From: Chrysomallon squamiferum
Lineage: Eukaryota > Mollusca > Gastropoda > Neomphalida > Peltospiridae
Direction of reading: 5' to 3'
NCBI GenBank assembly: GCA_012295275.1
Contig: CM022666.1
Coordinates: forward strand, 16,056,772-16,094,271
DNA: 37,500 bases
In this document: positions 1-10,460 of the stretch, in pieces
Layout of the letters: each line of letters starts with the position of its first letter
Numbering within the stretch: position 1 is the stretch's first letter
Made by a program: the position numbers and the translations under genes
Notes under the pieces: generated by a model
Databases searched by the model: none
Seen by the model: only the letters and a program-made list of their open reading frames with translations
Told to the model about the DNA's origin: nothing

Positions 1-574
1 ACAACGTTTGTTTTGATTTTTGCACAAGTTATTCTGTTTTTGCAATTTTTTTTTTTCTTTTTCCCATACCCATGATCTTCGTTGTATTTACGTATATACT
101 CGTGTTTCGTTTTTTTTTGGCAGTATACAGCTACAAGTATTTACAAATATCAGCACCCATTTTGTCACGTTTTAAAACGTTACGTCATCCTACATAAATG
201 AAAACGTCACATGTCCTCGCTTTCATTTACTTTCCTCATTTGCATACATTCTGATTACGTGGTGTGACGTAATCTTCTTCATGTTCTTGTTTTGTTTTTT
301 TGTTCCATCCATTGGCGTCATTACTAGCCCTTATCGAGGATAGTGATAACCGAACGTCTGCCCAATCAAAACGGGTTGATTAATGCAACCTTGTTAAACA
401 CTGTAATATATATATATATAATTTTTAATTTTTTTTCCCCCTTGCATAGCGTTAGCAGGTCATCTGCATAAATTATTATTATTATTATAATTATTAATTG
501 TGTTCTGGCCAATCACACTGTGTTTGACTGCACGGGTTACATGTATAAATTAGCATAGAATCTGAGGTTGAGGT
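1..574 (-). other. 3' UTR and downstream flank of Wnt11
   Basis: No further coding sequence is seen beyond the TAA. The stretch is AT-rich with T runs and short AT and ATT repeats at 403-420 and 475-500. An ATTAAA-type polyadenylation signal on the minus strand lies at 424-429, about 150 bases after the stop, with a moderately GT-rich stretch beyond it; no AATAAA was found. The transcript end is therefore only a guess. Confidence 0.4.
424..429 (-). terminator. Candidate poly(A) signal ATTAAA
   Basis: Reads ATTAAA on the minus strand, 146 bases past the Wnt11 stop codon, followed 3' by an AT microsatellite and then a GT-containing stretch. It is the only near-canonical signal seen between the stop and the window edge. 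Such hexamers are frequent by chance in AT-rich DNA. Confidence 0.3.
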
Positions 575-749
575 TTATCTGCACTGGCTGAGGTTCAGAG
601 TTTTCACGCACGTTTTGCACTTCACGTAACAGCACCAGTAGTATTTGCATTCACACCTCTCGGCAACCTCCATGGTGAAGCTGTGGAAACCACGCCCACA
701 GCACATCGTATCGCACCCGCCGGGCCCGTAGCTGTCTTCATCACACAAC
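575..749 (-). CDS. Wnt11: Wnt11 terminal coding exon D (C-terminal cysteine-rich domain)
   Basis: Seen: one base completing an Arg codon, then 57 codons and TAA at 575-577. It starts LCDEDSYGPGGCDTMCCGRG, continues with VAERCECKYYWCCYVKC and ends NLSQCR. All eleven cysteines of the Wnt C-terminal knot are present, so the four exons carry 24 cysteines in total, as expected for an intact Wnt. The MCCGRGF, ERCxCKYxWCCYVxC pattern aligns without gaps to WNT11. This domain makes the second Frizzled contact. The acceptor is TTGTTGCAG at 750. The first 22 coding bases (728-749) together with the adjoining 52 intron bases are repeated six more times upstream in the transcript, so this acceptor is the last of seven near-identical ones. 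It is chosen because only it joins in frame to exon C and to the knot. Confidence 0.96.
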
Positions 750-1243
750 CTGCAACAACATAACAGAGATACACAAACATCATCAACAACAACAGCAACC
801 AGTAGCTGTCTTCATCACACAACCTGCAACAACATAACAGAGATACACAAACATCATCAACAACAACAGCAACCAGTAGCTGTCTTCATCACACAACCTG
901 CAATAACATAACAGAGATATACAAACATCATCAACAACAACAGCAACCAGTAGCTGTCTTCATCACACAATCTGCAATAACATAATAGAGATATACAAAC
1001 ATCATCAACAACAACAGCAACCAGTAGCTGTCTTCATCACACAATCTGCAACAACATAATAGAGATATACAAACATCATCAACAACAACAGCAACCAGTA
1101 GCAGTCTTCATCACACAACCTGCAACAACATAATAGAGATATACAAACATCATCAACAACAACAGCAACCAGTAGCTGTATTCATCACACAACCTGCAAC
1201 AACATAATATAGATATACAAACATCATCAACAACAACAGCAAT
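728..1243. repeat. 74-bp minisatellite, 7 copies, containing the exon D splice acceptor
   Basis: Copies start at 728, 802, 876, 950, 1024, 1098 and 1172, each exactly 74 bases; the seventh lacks its last two bases. Copies 1 and 2 are identical, and the others differ at a few positions (C/T changes near 904, 919, 970 and similar). On the transcript strand each unit is 52 bases of intron end, the acceptor TGCAG, and the first 22 bases of exon D. The acceptor AG is intact in all seven. Identity falls with distance from the exon, so copying probably began at the exon edge. Confidence 0.97.
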
Positions 1244-1402
1244 AAAAAAAAACACAAAAAAAAACACACAACAGGAACAACAGTAACAGCAACAACAACA
1301 ACGGCAATAACAAAAACAAAAACAAAAACAAGAGGGACAACAGTAACAGCAGCAACAGCAGCAACAACATCAAAAACAAAAGCAAAAACAACAACAGCAG
1401 TA
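1241..1402. repeat. CAA/CAG-rich degenerate microsatellite
   Basis: Continues directly from the 74-bp array. A run of AAC, AGC and AAAAAC words contains two diverged copies of a roughly 60-bp block beginning near 1272 and 1332 (both with ACAACAGTAACAGCA). On the transcript strand it is GTT/CTG-rich. Confidence 0.75.
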
Positions 1403-2089
1403 AGACGTAACCGTTTCTGATAGGAAGGAATATTTCGTGAACAGATATGCACACCATGCACACATTCAAATATACATAAATACACACACATATATAGATA
1501 CATTAAAAAACAGAATATACACGCTAAACACATGTAATGTAATGTTATTTACATTACGTTGTAATAACAAAGCTGGCCCACACATATTTACACAAATTAA
1601 CCATTTGTTTATTTCTTTTCTTTTTTCTTTCTTTCCTTCTCTCTTTCTTTATTTTGTTCATTCGTCAGATTGTTATGGACCTTTTATTCACGAATCTGGT
1701 ATATATTTAAATTTTATCATACTTGCGCATGCGCGTTTAATGTTTATGTACGTTTAAACAACAGGTGACAAAGTGTACCTTAAAATAGACTCTGCCGTAG
1801 TTAACTTTTTTTTATTTTTGTTAGTTATACGCCGGTTTCATTACGTTTTGTTCATTAAATAAACTAAGCATTTCTGAAGTATATCCGCTTTGTTGCCGCT
1901 GGAATGTGTTTGAAGAGAGCAGCTCTCAAATAAAAGTGAATTACCCGCTTAAATTCGTTTTCTTTTTATAGCCGCCATAAGAAGTTCAGCTGTCCGGCTC
2001 GTTGCAAAAATTGACTGACAAAAACGAGCGGACTGAACATTTAAAGTGTTCCGTGATACGGCGAACAGTTGGTCCAGTCAAATTGTATT

Positions 2090-2765
2090 AGTTCTTAACA
2101 GCGCTTAGCAAAATATCTTTTAACTTATATTAATGTGAAGTTGTATTGACTGGTGATGGTTATTAGCTTTACTTACGTTAAAGTTAAATTATATTAACTA
2201 TGGATCGTTATTAGCAAAGTACCACTTCTGACGTTAAAGTCAAACTATTTTAGTTGTGAACAGTGGTTAGCAAAATATATATTTAACCTATGTTAATGTG
2301 AAGCTATATTTACTGCGGATGGTTGTTAGGAAACAGTATTTACTTATGTTAAAGTTAAATTATATTAACTTTGGACTGTCGTTAAGCAAAGTACAGCTAC
2401 AGATGTAAAATTTAAACTCTATTGGTTCTTAACAGCACTTAGCAAAATATATTTTAACTTAAGATAACGTCAAACTATATTAATTGTGGGTTGTTATTAG
2501 CAAGTAATCTCTACTTACGTCAAAGTTAAATATTTCAACTATGGAATGCCATAAGCAAAACATTACTACAGACGTTAAAGTCAAAATATAATAGTGGTTA
2601 CCAAAATATATTTTAACTTGCGTGAATTTTAAACTATGTTAACTGTCAACCGTTATTTCTGCTTACGTTAAAACTATATTAACTATGGAAGTCATTAGCA
2701 AAGCACTGCTAGTGACATGAAAGTCAAACTGTGTTAGTAGTGTATTGTGATTAGCAAGCTAGCTT
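2090..2765. repeat. Divergent satellite with ~55-bp subunits in a ~165-bp higher-order unit
   Basis: Phrases such as TTAGCAAAATATATTTTAAC, ACGTTAAAGTCAAACTAT and TTAACTATGGATCGTTATTAG recur in fixed order. The GCAAAATAT landmark occurs near 2108, 2270, 2442 and 2601, giving spacings of about 162, 172 and 160. Each interval holds three related but distinct ~55-bp subunits. About four higher-order copies are present, at perhaps 70-85% similarity. No reading frame or TE motif is seen. Confidence 0.8.
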
Positions 2766-3000
2766 AACTTAAGTTTCTAGTTTAGTTTCTTGTCATACTC
2801 ATTCACCTGGCGCTCATGGAAGAAGGATGCATGAATTCAAGTATTTAGCGGTGATGTACGCGAACATGAAAGGGGCGTGTGTGAACTTGGTTTATGAACT
2901 AGTCATAATTCAGCGAGGAATGCGGTTATATATCATATCTGTCGCGCTTGTAAGTTCACTGGGTAAATGTGGGCACCCTTTCCCACAGTCAAAGAATAAA

Positions 3001-3111
3001 AATACAATAATAGTAACAATAACAACAATAACAATAACAACAAAAGAACAAAACAACAAAACAACAAACAAACAAACAACAAAAATAGAAATAATAATGA
3101 TAATGATGATG

Positions 3112-3188
<77 letters not shown>
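3001..3188. repeat. AAC then AAT/ATG trinucleotide microsatellite
   Basis: An imperfect AAC/ACA section is followed by an almost perfect (AAT)n from about 3110 to 3188, then poly(A). Long Ile-only frames across it are artefacts of the repeat. Confidence 0.95.
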
Positions 3189-3189
<1 letters not shown>

Positions 3190-3354
3190 GTGAAAAAAAA
3201 AAAAAAAAAAAAACCCAGAAAAAAACAGTATTTTGTTATGTCATTTTTTTTGGATATTAGCTTTATCATAAACTCACAATATTTTCACTAGTAAAATTTC
3301 TTCCAAAGACTGACTAATAATAATAAGAATTAAAAAAAAAAAAAAAAAAAAATT

Positions 3355-3560
3355 ATGTAGCTGATGACAGAAAATTAAACAGTGTATATGTGACATACTA
3401 TAACTGATGACAAAAAAAAAAAAATTAACAAATATATTCTAGTGATGTCATTAAACAAATGTCTGACATACAACAGCCTATGACAGAAAAATTAAAAAAT
3501 ACATTCTAGTGATGTCATCAAACAAATATTTGACATACAATAACCGAAACGACGTCATCA
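3355..3560. repeat. ~72-bp minisatellite beside the exon C donor, ~2.7 copies
   Basis: The unit holds CTGATGACAG, an A run, ATATATTCTAGTGATGTCAT and TTTGACATACAA. Full copies run from about 3401 and 3472; a shortened copy starts near 3355 and a partial one (ACGTCATC) ends near 3560, about 20 bases from the donor. Length differences come mainly from the internal poly(A). Confidence 0.8.
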
Positions 3561-3583
3561 AATGAAAACAGTAGATTTCTCAC

Positions 3584-3876
3584 CTGCCGCGGGTTCCGAT
3601 GGATCCTGTTTTCTGGTCGGGACTGCAGTAGTCCGGAGACTTGGTGTAGTAGACCAGCTCGTCCTCTCGGATCCCGCTCTTGGCTTCGTTGATAGGCACC
3701 AGAATCTTCTCTTTCTTGCGCCGCTTCCTGTGAACCTCCACGGCTAACGAGTACCGGTCTTTCAGCGTCGACCCGATCACCTCGAAGTCGGGCAGCGCCT
3801 TCCAGCACGTTTTTATAGAGCACGAGCCAGAGACGCCATGACACTTGCACGCCGTCGTCAAACTGTCAGTTACAAT
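3584..3876 (-). CDS. Wnt11: Wnt11 coding exon C (lipid-bearing hairpin and linker)
   Basis: Seen: 97 codons plus two bases, starting IVTDSLTTAC and ending GSIGTRG. It carries KCHGVSGSCSIKTCW. In Wnts the Ser of GVSG (codon at 3829-3831) is palmitoleoylated by Porcupine and inserts into the Frizzled groove. LKDRYSLAVEV, ILVP and EDELVYYTKSPDYC correspond to LKTRYLSATKV, HLVP and DSELVYLQSSPDFC of WNT11, which is the main reason for that assignment. Five cysteines. A strongly basic RKRRKKEK stretch (3706-3729) follows the hairpin domain and contains a minimal furin-type motif. The acceptor TTTATTTCAG is part of a long TTTA array; the donor is CAG|GTGAGA at 3583 (phase 2). The open frame continues upstream of the acceptor as low-complexity FIYLFIYL only because the repeat lacks stops; that part is intron. 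Confidence 0.97.
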
Positions 3877-3879
3877 CTG

Positions 3880-3898
3880 AAATAAATACATAAATACA

Positions 3899-3929
<31 letters not shown>

Positions 3930-4251
3930 ACATAAAACAAACAAATAAATAAATAAATAAATAAACAAACAAATAAATAAATAAACAAATAAACAAACAA
4001 ATAAATAAATAAATAAACAAACAAACAAACAAATAAATAAATAAATAAACAAATAAATAAATAAATAAACAAACAAACAAATAAACAAACAAACAAACAA
4101 ACAAATAAATAAATAAATAAACAAACAAACAAACAAATAAATAAATAAATAAACTAACAAATAAGTAGATAAATAAAACAAGTAAAACAAACAAACAAAG
4201 AAACAAACGAATAAACAAATAAATGAATAAAGAAATAAATAAATAAACAAA

Positions 4252-4283
<32 letters not shown>

Positions 4284-4301
4284 AAAAAAATAAAAAATAA
4301 G

Positions 4302-4336
<35 letters not shown>

Positions 4337-4345
4337 GCAAACAAG
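3880..4345. repeat. (AAAT/AAAC)n array abutting the exon C acceptor
   Basis: About 460 bases of ATAA units with interspersed ACAA units (TTTA/TTTG on the transcript strand), beginning four bases from the acceptor AG of exon C. Absence of stops in several frames produces spurious FIYLF proteins. The array supplies the T-rich tract of the acceptor. Confidence 0.97.
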
Positions 4346-4654
4346 TAAATTAAGAAAACGGAACAATTTCGTTACTCTAAATATTTGCTACTCTTACCAA
4401 TAATAACAAATACTAATTTCAATGTATATTTTCTTGAATAGGAAAACATAAAAGTTACAACTATCACATTCTTTGACAAAAACAAATGTAGAAATGATGA
4501 AAAATGAAAAAAAAAAATGAAGAAGAAAAAAGAAAGAAAAGAAAACCAAGAAGGTTCACTCTGAAGAACTGAATCTACAGCTTGAACTCTTCAGATAAAC
4601 TACACATTTCTCTAAACACCTCAACATCGAGGTTTTTTTTACAAGCATTTGATA

Positions 4655-4655
<1 letters not shown>

Positions 4656-4736
<81 letters not shown>

Positions 4737-4738
4737 TT

Positions 4739-4772
<34 letters not shown>

Positions 4773-4798
4773 TAAATTAAATAAATAAATAAATAAAT
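4656..4798. repeat. (AAT)n then (AAAT)n microsatellite
   Basis: Nearly perfect AAT repeat from 4656 to 4770, broken once by ATATTTATA near 4734, passing into AAAT units to about 4798. Confidence 0.97.
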
Positions 4799-5106
4799 AT
4801 TAAATTTCAAACGCTGTTAGATCTATTCGAATATGCGAGCGTGCATTAAGTTTCATACATGAAGTAATTTCACATTTATCAAGCAGTGTTACGGTCATAC
4901 CTAGTTTACCTCACTTAGTAACGTAAAATCTGGTTTTCTGATGAATTTTAAACAGTTTTGAAAGTTATGATCTGCATTTCGATATTAACTAAGGATTATT
5001 TTCAAGTTTTAAGTTGCCGCACGCCTAACAGCCGGTAAGAAATGAAATCAGTAGAAGACCACGCAATTTATATTTGCAGAAAAGAAATAAGAAAACGTTA
5101 GATTTT

Positions 5107-5285
5107 GTTGTCGTTGTCGTCGTTGGTATTATCATCATCATAATCATCACCAACATCATCATTATCGATATTATTATCATTAATTTTATTATTATTTTTG
5201 TTGCTGTTGTTGATGATGATGTTATTGTTATTATGTCATTTTGTTTCTTAATATTGTTGCTTTCTTCTTCTTATTATTTTTATTA
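5107..5285. repeat. Degenerate GTT/ATC/ATT trinucleotide tract
   Basis: Imperfect trinucleotide repeat moving from GTC/GTT to ATC and ATT, followed by short CA units at 5311-5322. It looks like an old, decayed microsatellite. Confidence 0.85.
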
Positions 5286-5583
5286 TTAAAATTTATTTAT
5301 CAAAGTAAGACACACACACACAGACATACAGACATGTAATAAATATAATACATATACTGATACTTTGTAAAGCTGCAGAACATTAGCTTGTTATAACAAG
5401 TACAATTTAATAAATAAAAAAATCCCTACTTATTATTCAAATTAAAATTTCTATTATATACGATATTTTACTTTACGATAAATATATCATTTTAACCCAC
5501 AACGCGATGGAAGTAGATTAAAAGAAAGCATTATTCAAAATGTGTTTTGCTTTTTCGTTTTTAGTCTTTATTCTTTTTCTTTT

Positions 5584-5587
<4 letters not shown>

Positions 5588-5617
<30 letters not shown>
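5588..5617. repeat. Poly(T) tract
   Basis: About 30 uninterrupted T bases preceded by T-rich CTTTTT words. It could be the tail of a retroposed sequence on the minus strand, but no body is recognised beside it. Confidence 0.9.
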
Positions 5618-5623
<6 letters not shown>

Positions 5624-6348
5624 TGTAAAATAATATAATTACTGTTTTCACAGGTGCTGTGATAAATCTAACCCTAGAAGATAAAGTTTATTTAATTTTC
5701 CTGTACATATCACACAGAGCAATTTCTCAAACATCGCCATCTTGTTTTACATCAGTGGTTGTAAATATGGTCGCAGCACAGAAGTTTCTTTGATTTGTCG
5801 GATTTATTACCGGCAATAAATTTCAGATATCTCCGATAAACAGCAAGCAAAACATGAAATCTCAAAGCAAATGGAAAAAAAAAAATATATATATATATAT
5901 AAAACAAATTTTCAAATATTTGAAAGCGGTCATTGTTTGAATTCGGGCGGGCTACCCAAGCATGTATCTGAGTGAATGAATTTCGTGAGGAATTTGATTT
6001 AAACAGCACCATGTCACTGTTAGAAAGTCAGCAACACTGACTTGTGGTCAAGCATTTCGCATGAGGTCTGACAGAGCACGGGATCAAATATTAATTCAGG
6101 ATTAAATCCAGATTTGGCGAAGGTTTATTTTTATTTTTATTGAGGTCATCGATTTGTTATTGTTGTTGTTGTGGTTGTTGTTCTTTTTCTTCTTCTTAAT
6201 TTATAATGCTGAATAAAAAACGAAACTCACTGCCTCTATAGCATAGCTTAGCCACAATAGTTTGTATGCACCAACCTACTGATCTGAAACCAGTATTCTG
6301 AGTTTAATAAATAAAATATAGCAATACAGGTAAAACAAAATCTCTAAT

Positions 6349-6459
6349 TATAATAACAACAACAACGGCAGCAACTATAACAACAACAACAACAACAATA
6401 ATAATAAAAATAAAAATAATAATAATAATAACAATAATAATAATAATAATAAAAGTAAA

Positions 6460-6519
<60 letters not shown>
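6349..6519. repeat. AAC/AAT trinucleotide microsatellite
   Basis: AAC units from 6352 pass into AAT units with AAAAAT interruptions and a near-perfect AAT run from 6462 to 6519. Confidence 0.96.
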
Positions 6520-6521
<2 letters not shown>

Positions 6522-6729
6522 TAATTCTTTCAAAACCTGACTGTAAAGTTTTGGTTTCGTGAATCCTCGGTGTCTGAATCAGAGCGGTTTTCACGTAGGG
6601 CGCGGTGTAATTAATTGACATGGATCCATGTTCTGGGATTAACATGATAGATATCTGTGTTATTACTCGGTATTACATACAACACGAGATCTATCTTGTT
6701 TATTACATGATGGATAATTACCACCACGT

Positions 6730-7110
6730 CAGATACGAAAACTACCACGTCGTCGATGACAGTCGGAGATACACGAGTCATACCGAGTGAACCATGAGCG
6801 GAACACGTCGGCGACGGCGCGCTGAAAGAATGGAGTCGTTGTTCGAGAAACTACCACGTAGGTCCCTTCGTCTGGTGACGTAATAATTAGGCTCTGTGCC
6901 AGCGCGAGACACGTGCCAGTCGAAGATTACGAGACAAAGACGAGAAGGTAATTTGTCAAAGGCGGCTGCTGGTTTGTGATTAAATTAAAGGGAAAGAATG
7001 GCCACCTCGACTTGGATTAGTTCGCGGAGGTTATCTGCGGAGATAATCTGTCGAGGATTATTGTTGTTAGGACTAGTGGAGGTTTCTAACCTGACTTTGT
7101 TCACACTCGT
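6730..7110. other. GC-richer, repeat-free island (candidate conserved non-coding element)
   Basis: This block has no simple repeats and contains many CpGs in an otherwise AT-rich intron. Visible binding-site-like words include GGATTAG and GAGGATTA (bicoid/OTX-type), an inverted GATA pair TTATCTGCGGAGATAA near 7032, ACGTAATAATTAG, and GTCAAAGG near 6955. No open frame of note. A regulatory role is inferred only. Confidence 0.3.
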
Positions 7111-7147
7111 GTAATCTTGTCTTCAAAACACAAATATGTTGAAAAGC

Positions 7148-7157
7148 TCCCCCCCCC

Positions 7158-7210
<53 letters not shown>

Positions 7211-7232
7211 ATAATAATAATAATAATAAAAG
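7148..7232. repeat. C-run, poly(A) and (ATA)n compound tract
   Basis: Ten Cs followed by about 47 uninterrupted As and then a short ATA repeat; a further A-rich stretch runs to 7282. Such C/A junction tracts are hard to assemble, so the length is uncertain. Confidence 0.9.
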
Positions 7233-7439
7233 AAAGATACAAAGGAAAAAGAAAAAAGGAAAATGGAAAAAAAAAAAAAAAAAGAGTTAATATGAGAGTT
7301 TTTAGAGCAATAGATATTGTAATGTAATATACGAATACTTCACTTTTCTTCATTGTAACTAATCTTCTAACATACTAACATAAACTGTTTTCTCTTCTTA
7401 AATTTCTACCATACTAACATTACATTCTCTTATCTTTTT

Positions 7440-7680
7440 AAAAAAAAAAAAAAAAAAAAAAATTCCAAAACATAAAAAATTCCTTCAATCTCTTTCAGTA
7501 CCACAGAACACGGTTTTTTAAATAATAATAAAATAACAACAGTAGCAGCAACATCATCAACGACAACAACAACGCCAATTATACAACAATAATAATATTA
7601 GAATTTTTAAAAGTCATATTAATAATAATAATAATAATAATAGTAATAATAACAATAATAATAACAATAATAAAAACAAA
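7440..7680. repeat. Poly(A), AAC and AAT tract with a small direct repeat
   Basis: Poly(A) at 7440-7461, AAC/AAT units from 7520, and an AAT run from 7620 to 7672. The phrase TTTTAAAAGTCATA occurs on both sides of the AAT run (about 7604 and 7692), as if the microsatellite expanded inside or between a short duplication. Confidence 0.8.
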
Positions 7681-8234
7681 AATATCAGAATTTTAAAAGT
7701 CATAATGATAATATTTCAAGTATGCAAGTTAAACGCTGTGTCAGACCTCCACTACGTTACCCTTGGAAACAAACCACATCAGATTTAAATTTATCTTTTT
7801 CAGTTTTTTTCTCTCTTGTTTCTTGTTTATGTATGTGTACCGATATTTCCGTTTGTCTGAGCGTTTTGTTATCACCCGGACTCGCACACCGCGAAATCTG
7901 CAGAATATCTTTAAACTGTTGTTAACCACTTTGAGATTCGTTTGCCTGTGAACTGGTCGTATCGGCTGATACATCTGCAGATACGTGACTCGATGTAACC
8001 CAACACTTGCTCCAGTCATACTGAACATTCCCAGAAATCTGACAACCGTTCTCAGTGAGCAGAATACGCTCGTGTGTGTCTTTCTGTTTGTTTGTTGTTG
8101 TTGCTAGTATTTTTACAGAAATGAGATGATAGTGATCTTCTCCATGTACAAATACATACGAACATGAATACAAATAGGAAGTTACACATAGCTTTTGTGT
8201 CCGTGTGAGTATGTATGTTAATGTAACATATTTA

Positions 8235-8238
<4 letters not shown>

Positions 8239-8325
<87 letters not shown>
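8239..8325. repeat. Perfect (GA)n tract, 87 bp
   Basis: Uninterrupted GA repeat on the plus strand, hence (UC)n in the Wnt11 pre-mRNA. It can adopt triplex (H-DNA) structure. Confidence 0.99.
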
Positions 8326-8327
<2 letters not shown>

Positions 8328-10129
8328 TGATGGATAACAGCAAGAGAGAGATATGAAGAAATCGTAATGACATGTTTATCATTACATAATGTACACTAGC
8401 TAATTTAGAAGTAATTATAAATCATTAACAGTATCGTGTCATCAGAAGCTGGTTTCAGACTCACATTGCTGACATTCTGCTGCTAATTTGCTCTTGTTAA
8501 AATGGAAACTGCAACTGGTGCGTGGGGCAATAACTTAGAAGCATGCTTCATAACGAGGCGATGCATTGAGAGATAAGGAGCGGAATACTGCCAGTGAACG
8601 CAACCGTGTCGGATTTACAAGTCTGTCGTTGTCAGGGAACTCCAACAACAGCGCCGACGATGTCTCTTAGTCCGCCTTCTTCATTAGATGCTAAATTGTT
8701 TGCGTTTTTACTTTCGACACGTCCGCATCGGGTGTCAACCTGTTGCCAACCCGAGCCGAACCCGAGACGGTGCAGGCGGCATTCCATCGCAATCCATTAA
8801 CTAGGAGAACTATTAGCTGCAGTTTGACGCAGTACGAAGCTTACAACGTGTTCCTGCGTCTCAGTGGAGCTGTGAAAGTCTCGTCAGCTTTGTGATACGA
8901 GTTTAGACATTAAGGCCAACATCATCCACCTTAGTTTTTGTGGCATTAGTATTGTGACTGTACAGTCGACTTTATGACTGTACCGCAGTTGTTATGGTCC
9001 TTCTGTAGGTCTTGTCTTTGTGTCAACAGCTTTATGCTGTACAGTAGTCTTTACGTCTGTCATTAGAACTGTAAAATCGACTTCATTAACTAAATTTTCG
9101 ATACGTCCGTGAATTTAACTTTCAGTATTTTAACCAAACTTCCAAAACAGTAAAAGCTAATAATTATAATGTTGTTTTCTTTTTATAGAGTAACGATATA
9201 CAAACCACAAAAGTATTGAAATCCTTTCAGTCGTTGTTTATTATAGAACAAGTAAGGACAAACAGACAAGAATAAATAGCCATCAGTCGGTATGAAGTAA
9301 AATGTTATATACCTTTCTTCAGTTTATTCTATAACCTATTTCCAATGTTCAGATAAAGTAGCGAAGGCGATGCAATAGGCGAATATGCCAATAAGCCACT
9401 GTCTGTCTGTGTGTGTGTGTGTGTGTGTATGTATGTGTGCGTTTTCCAAAAATGTAACTTTTCTTTCTTTGAATGATTTTGTTGTATATACGACAACAGT
9501 TGCATTATTATTATCATTCAGTCTTCTTTTCTTTTTTTTTTTTTTTTGTCTTCTTTTTTTTTACAAAATGTTTATCTTGTTTGTCTGTAGCTATGTGCGT
9601 GTGTACTCACTGAATTCCTAGCTGGGTCGTGACTCCTGACAAACAAATGGGTTGTTGTGATAAACAAAGAGGTAGATTTAAGAGATAGCGAGTGAAGACT
9701 GTACTAAAATGTGGGTGAAGGAAGTGACGTATACACGAGTTATCTCAAAACACTCATCTACAGCTCTGTGAACGCAAACTTAAAAATATCTGTCAGTTGA
9801 TGGGTGTGTGCAGAGAACAGTTTTGAAGAAAAAAAAGAAAAAAAAAAAAAAAAAAAAAACACTCGAAAATAAAAATAAAATAAAATAAAATAAATAAATA
9901 AATACATTTTATGTGTGTTAATTACGTGTCGGTTTTAGACTTATTTGTAATATGTATCAGTTTGTCACAGACAATTTGTTTTAAATAAAAAAATGTTATC
10001 TTGTTTAAAGATATTCGCTTCAACTTTTTAAATTTTATTTGTGTTTATTTATTTTTTGTCATTATTTTTTTTAAAATAAATTATGAAAGCTACGGTCGTA
10101 AGGACAAGCATTTGTCGAGCAATCTCGCC

Positions 10130-10212
10130 ATAATAATTTTCTTTCTTTTTTTTTTTTTTTTTTTCTTTTCTTTTACCTCTTTCTAAATCTTTTTTTTTTT
10201 TTTTTTTTTTAA
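10130..10212. repeat. Interrupted poly(T) tracts
   Basis: Two T runs of about 16 and 22 bases separated by C/T-rich sequence. Their position next to a GC-richer island at 10220-10460 is noted without interpretation. Confidence 0.9.
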
Positions 10213-10219
10213 AATATGT

Positions 10220-10460
10220 CTTGTCGTCGTTGAAGAGTTATTTGCCCATGTAACCCCAACGTGGCGCCAAGTAATGAAGGTAACGTTTGAAGCGAGCAGA
10301 CGCTATGTGTGACGTGTAATTTCTCGTTTTTCTCACTCGTGTATCTCGCGTGATCAGACGAGACTTTTCGATAGCGCGTGAGATACGTGGTCGTCTGGTG
10401 AAGCGCGCTGCTATCTGGATCCCAGGCAGACATTTTCCAACATCAGAGAAACCCTGGTCT
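10220..10460. other. CpG-containing island with an interrupted palindrome
   Basis: Repeat-free block. GTATCTCGCG at 10341 and CGCGTGAGATAC at 10376 form an imperfect inverted repeat with a ~25-base spacer. Short unsupported frames run through it, with no recognisable domain. Possible regulatory element. Confidence 0.25.

Larger units (their letters stand above)
750..3583 (-). other. Wnt11 intron C-D (2,834 bp, phase 2)
   Basis: Bounded by CAG|GTGAGA and TTGTTGCAG. Read 3' to 5' it holds the 74-bp acceptor minisatellite, a CAA-rich stretch, 1403-2089 with no feature beyond short C/T-rich and AC-rich runs, the satellite at 2090-2765, ordinary AT-rich DNA at 2766-3000, the AAC/AAT microsatellite at 3001-3188, poly(A) runs at 3193-3211 and 3332-3350, and a 72-bp minisatellite at the donor end. 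Most of the intron is tandem-repeat derived. Confidence 0.9.

Noticed and set aside
622-822. ORF running from the 74-bp repeat into exon D in a second frame
   Set aside because: Not the Wnt frame; it is what would result from using the upstream acceptor copy, so it is treated under findings rather than as a gene.
3880-4340. Long minus-strand ORFs rich in FIYLF that extend the Wnt exon upstream
   Set aside because: They translate an (AAAT/AAAC)n array lacking stops; the Wnt homology begins exactly at the CAG acceptor at 3877.
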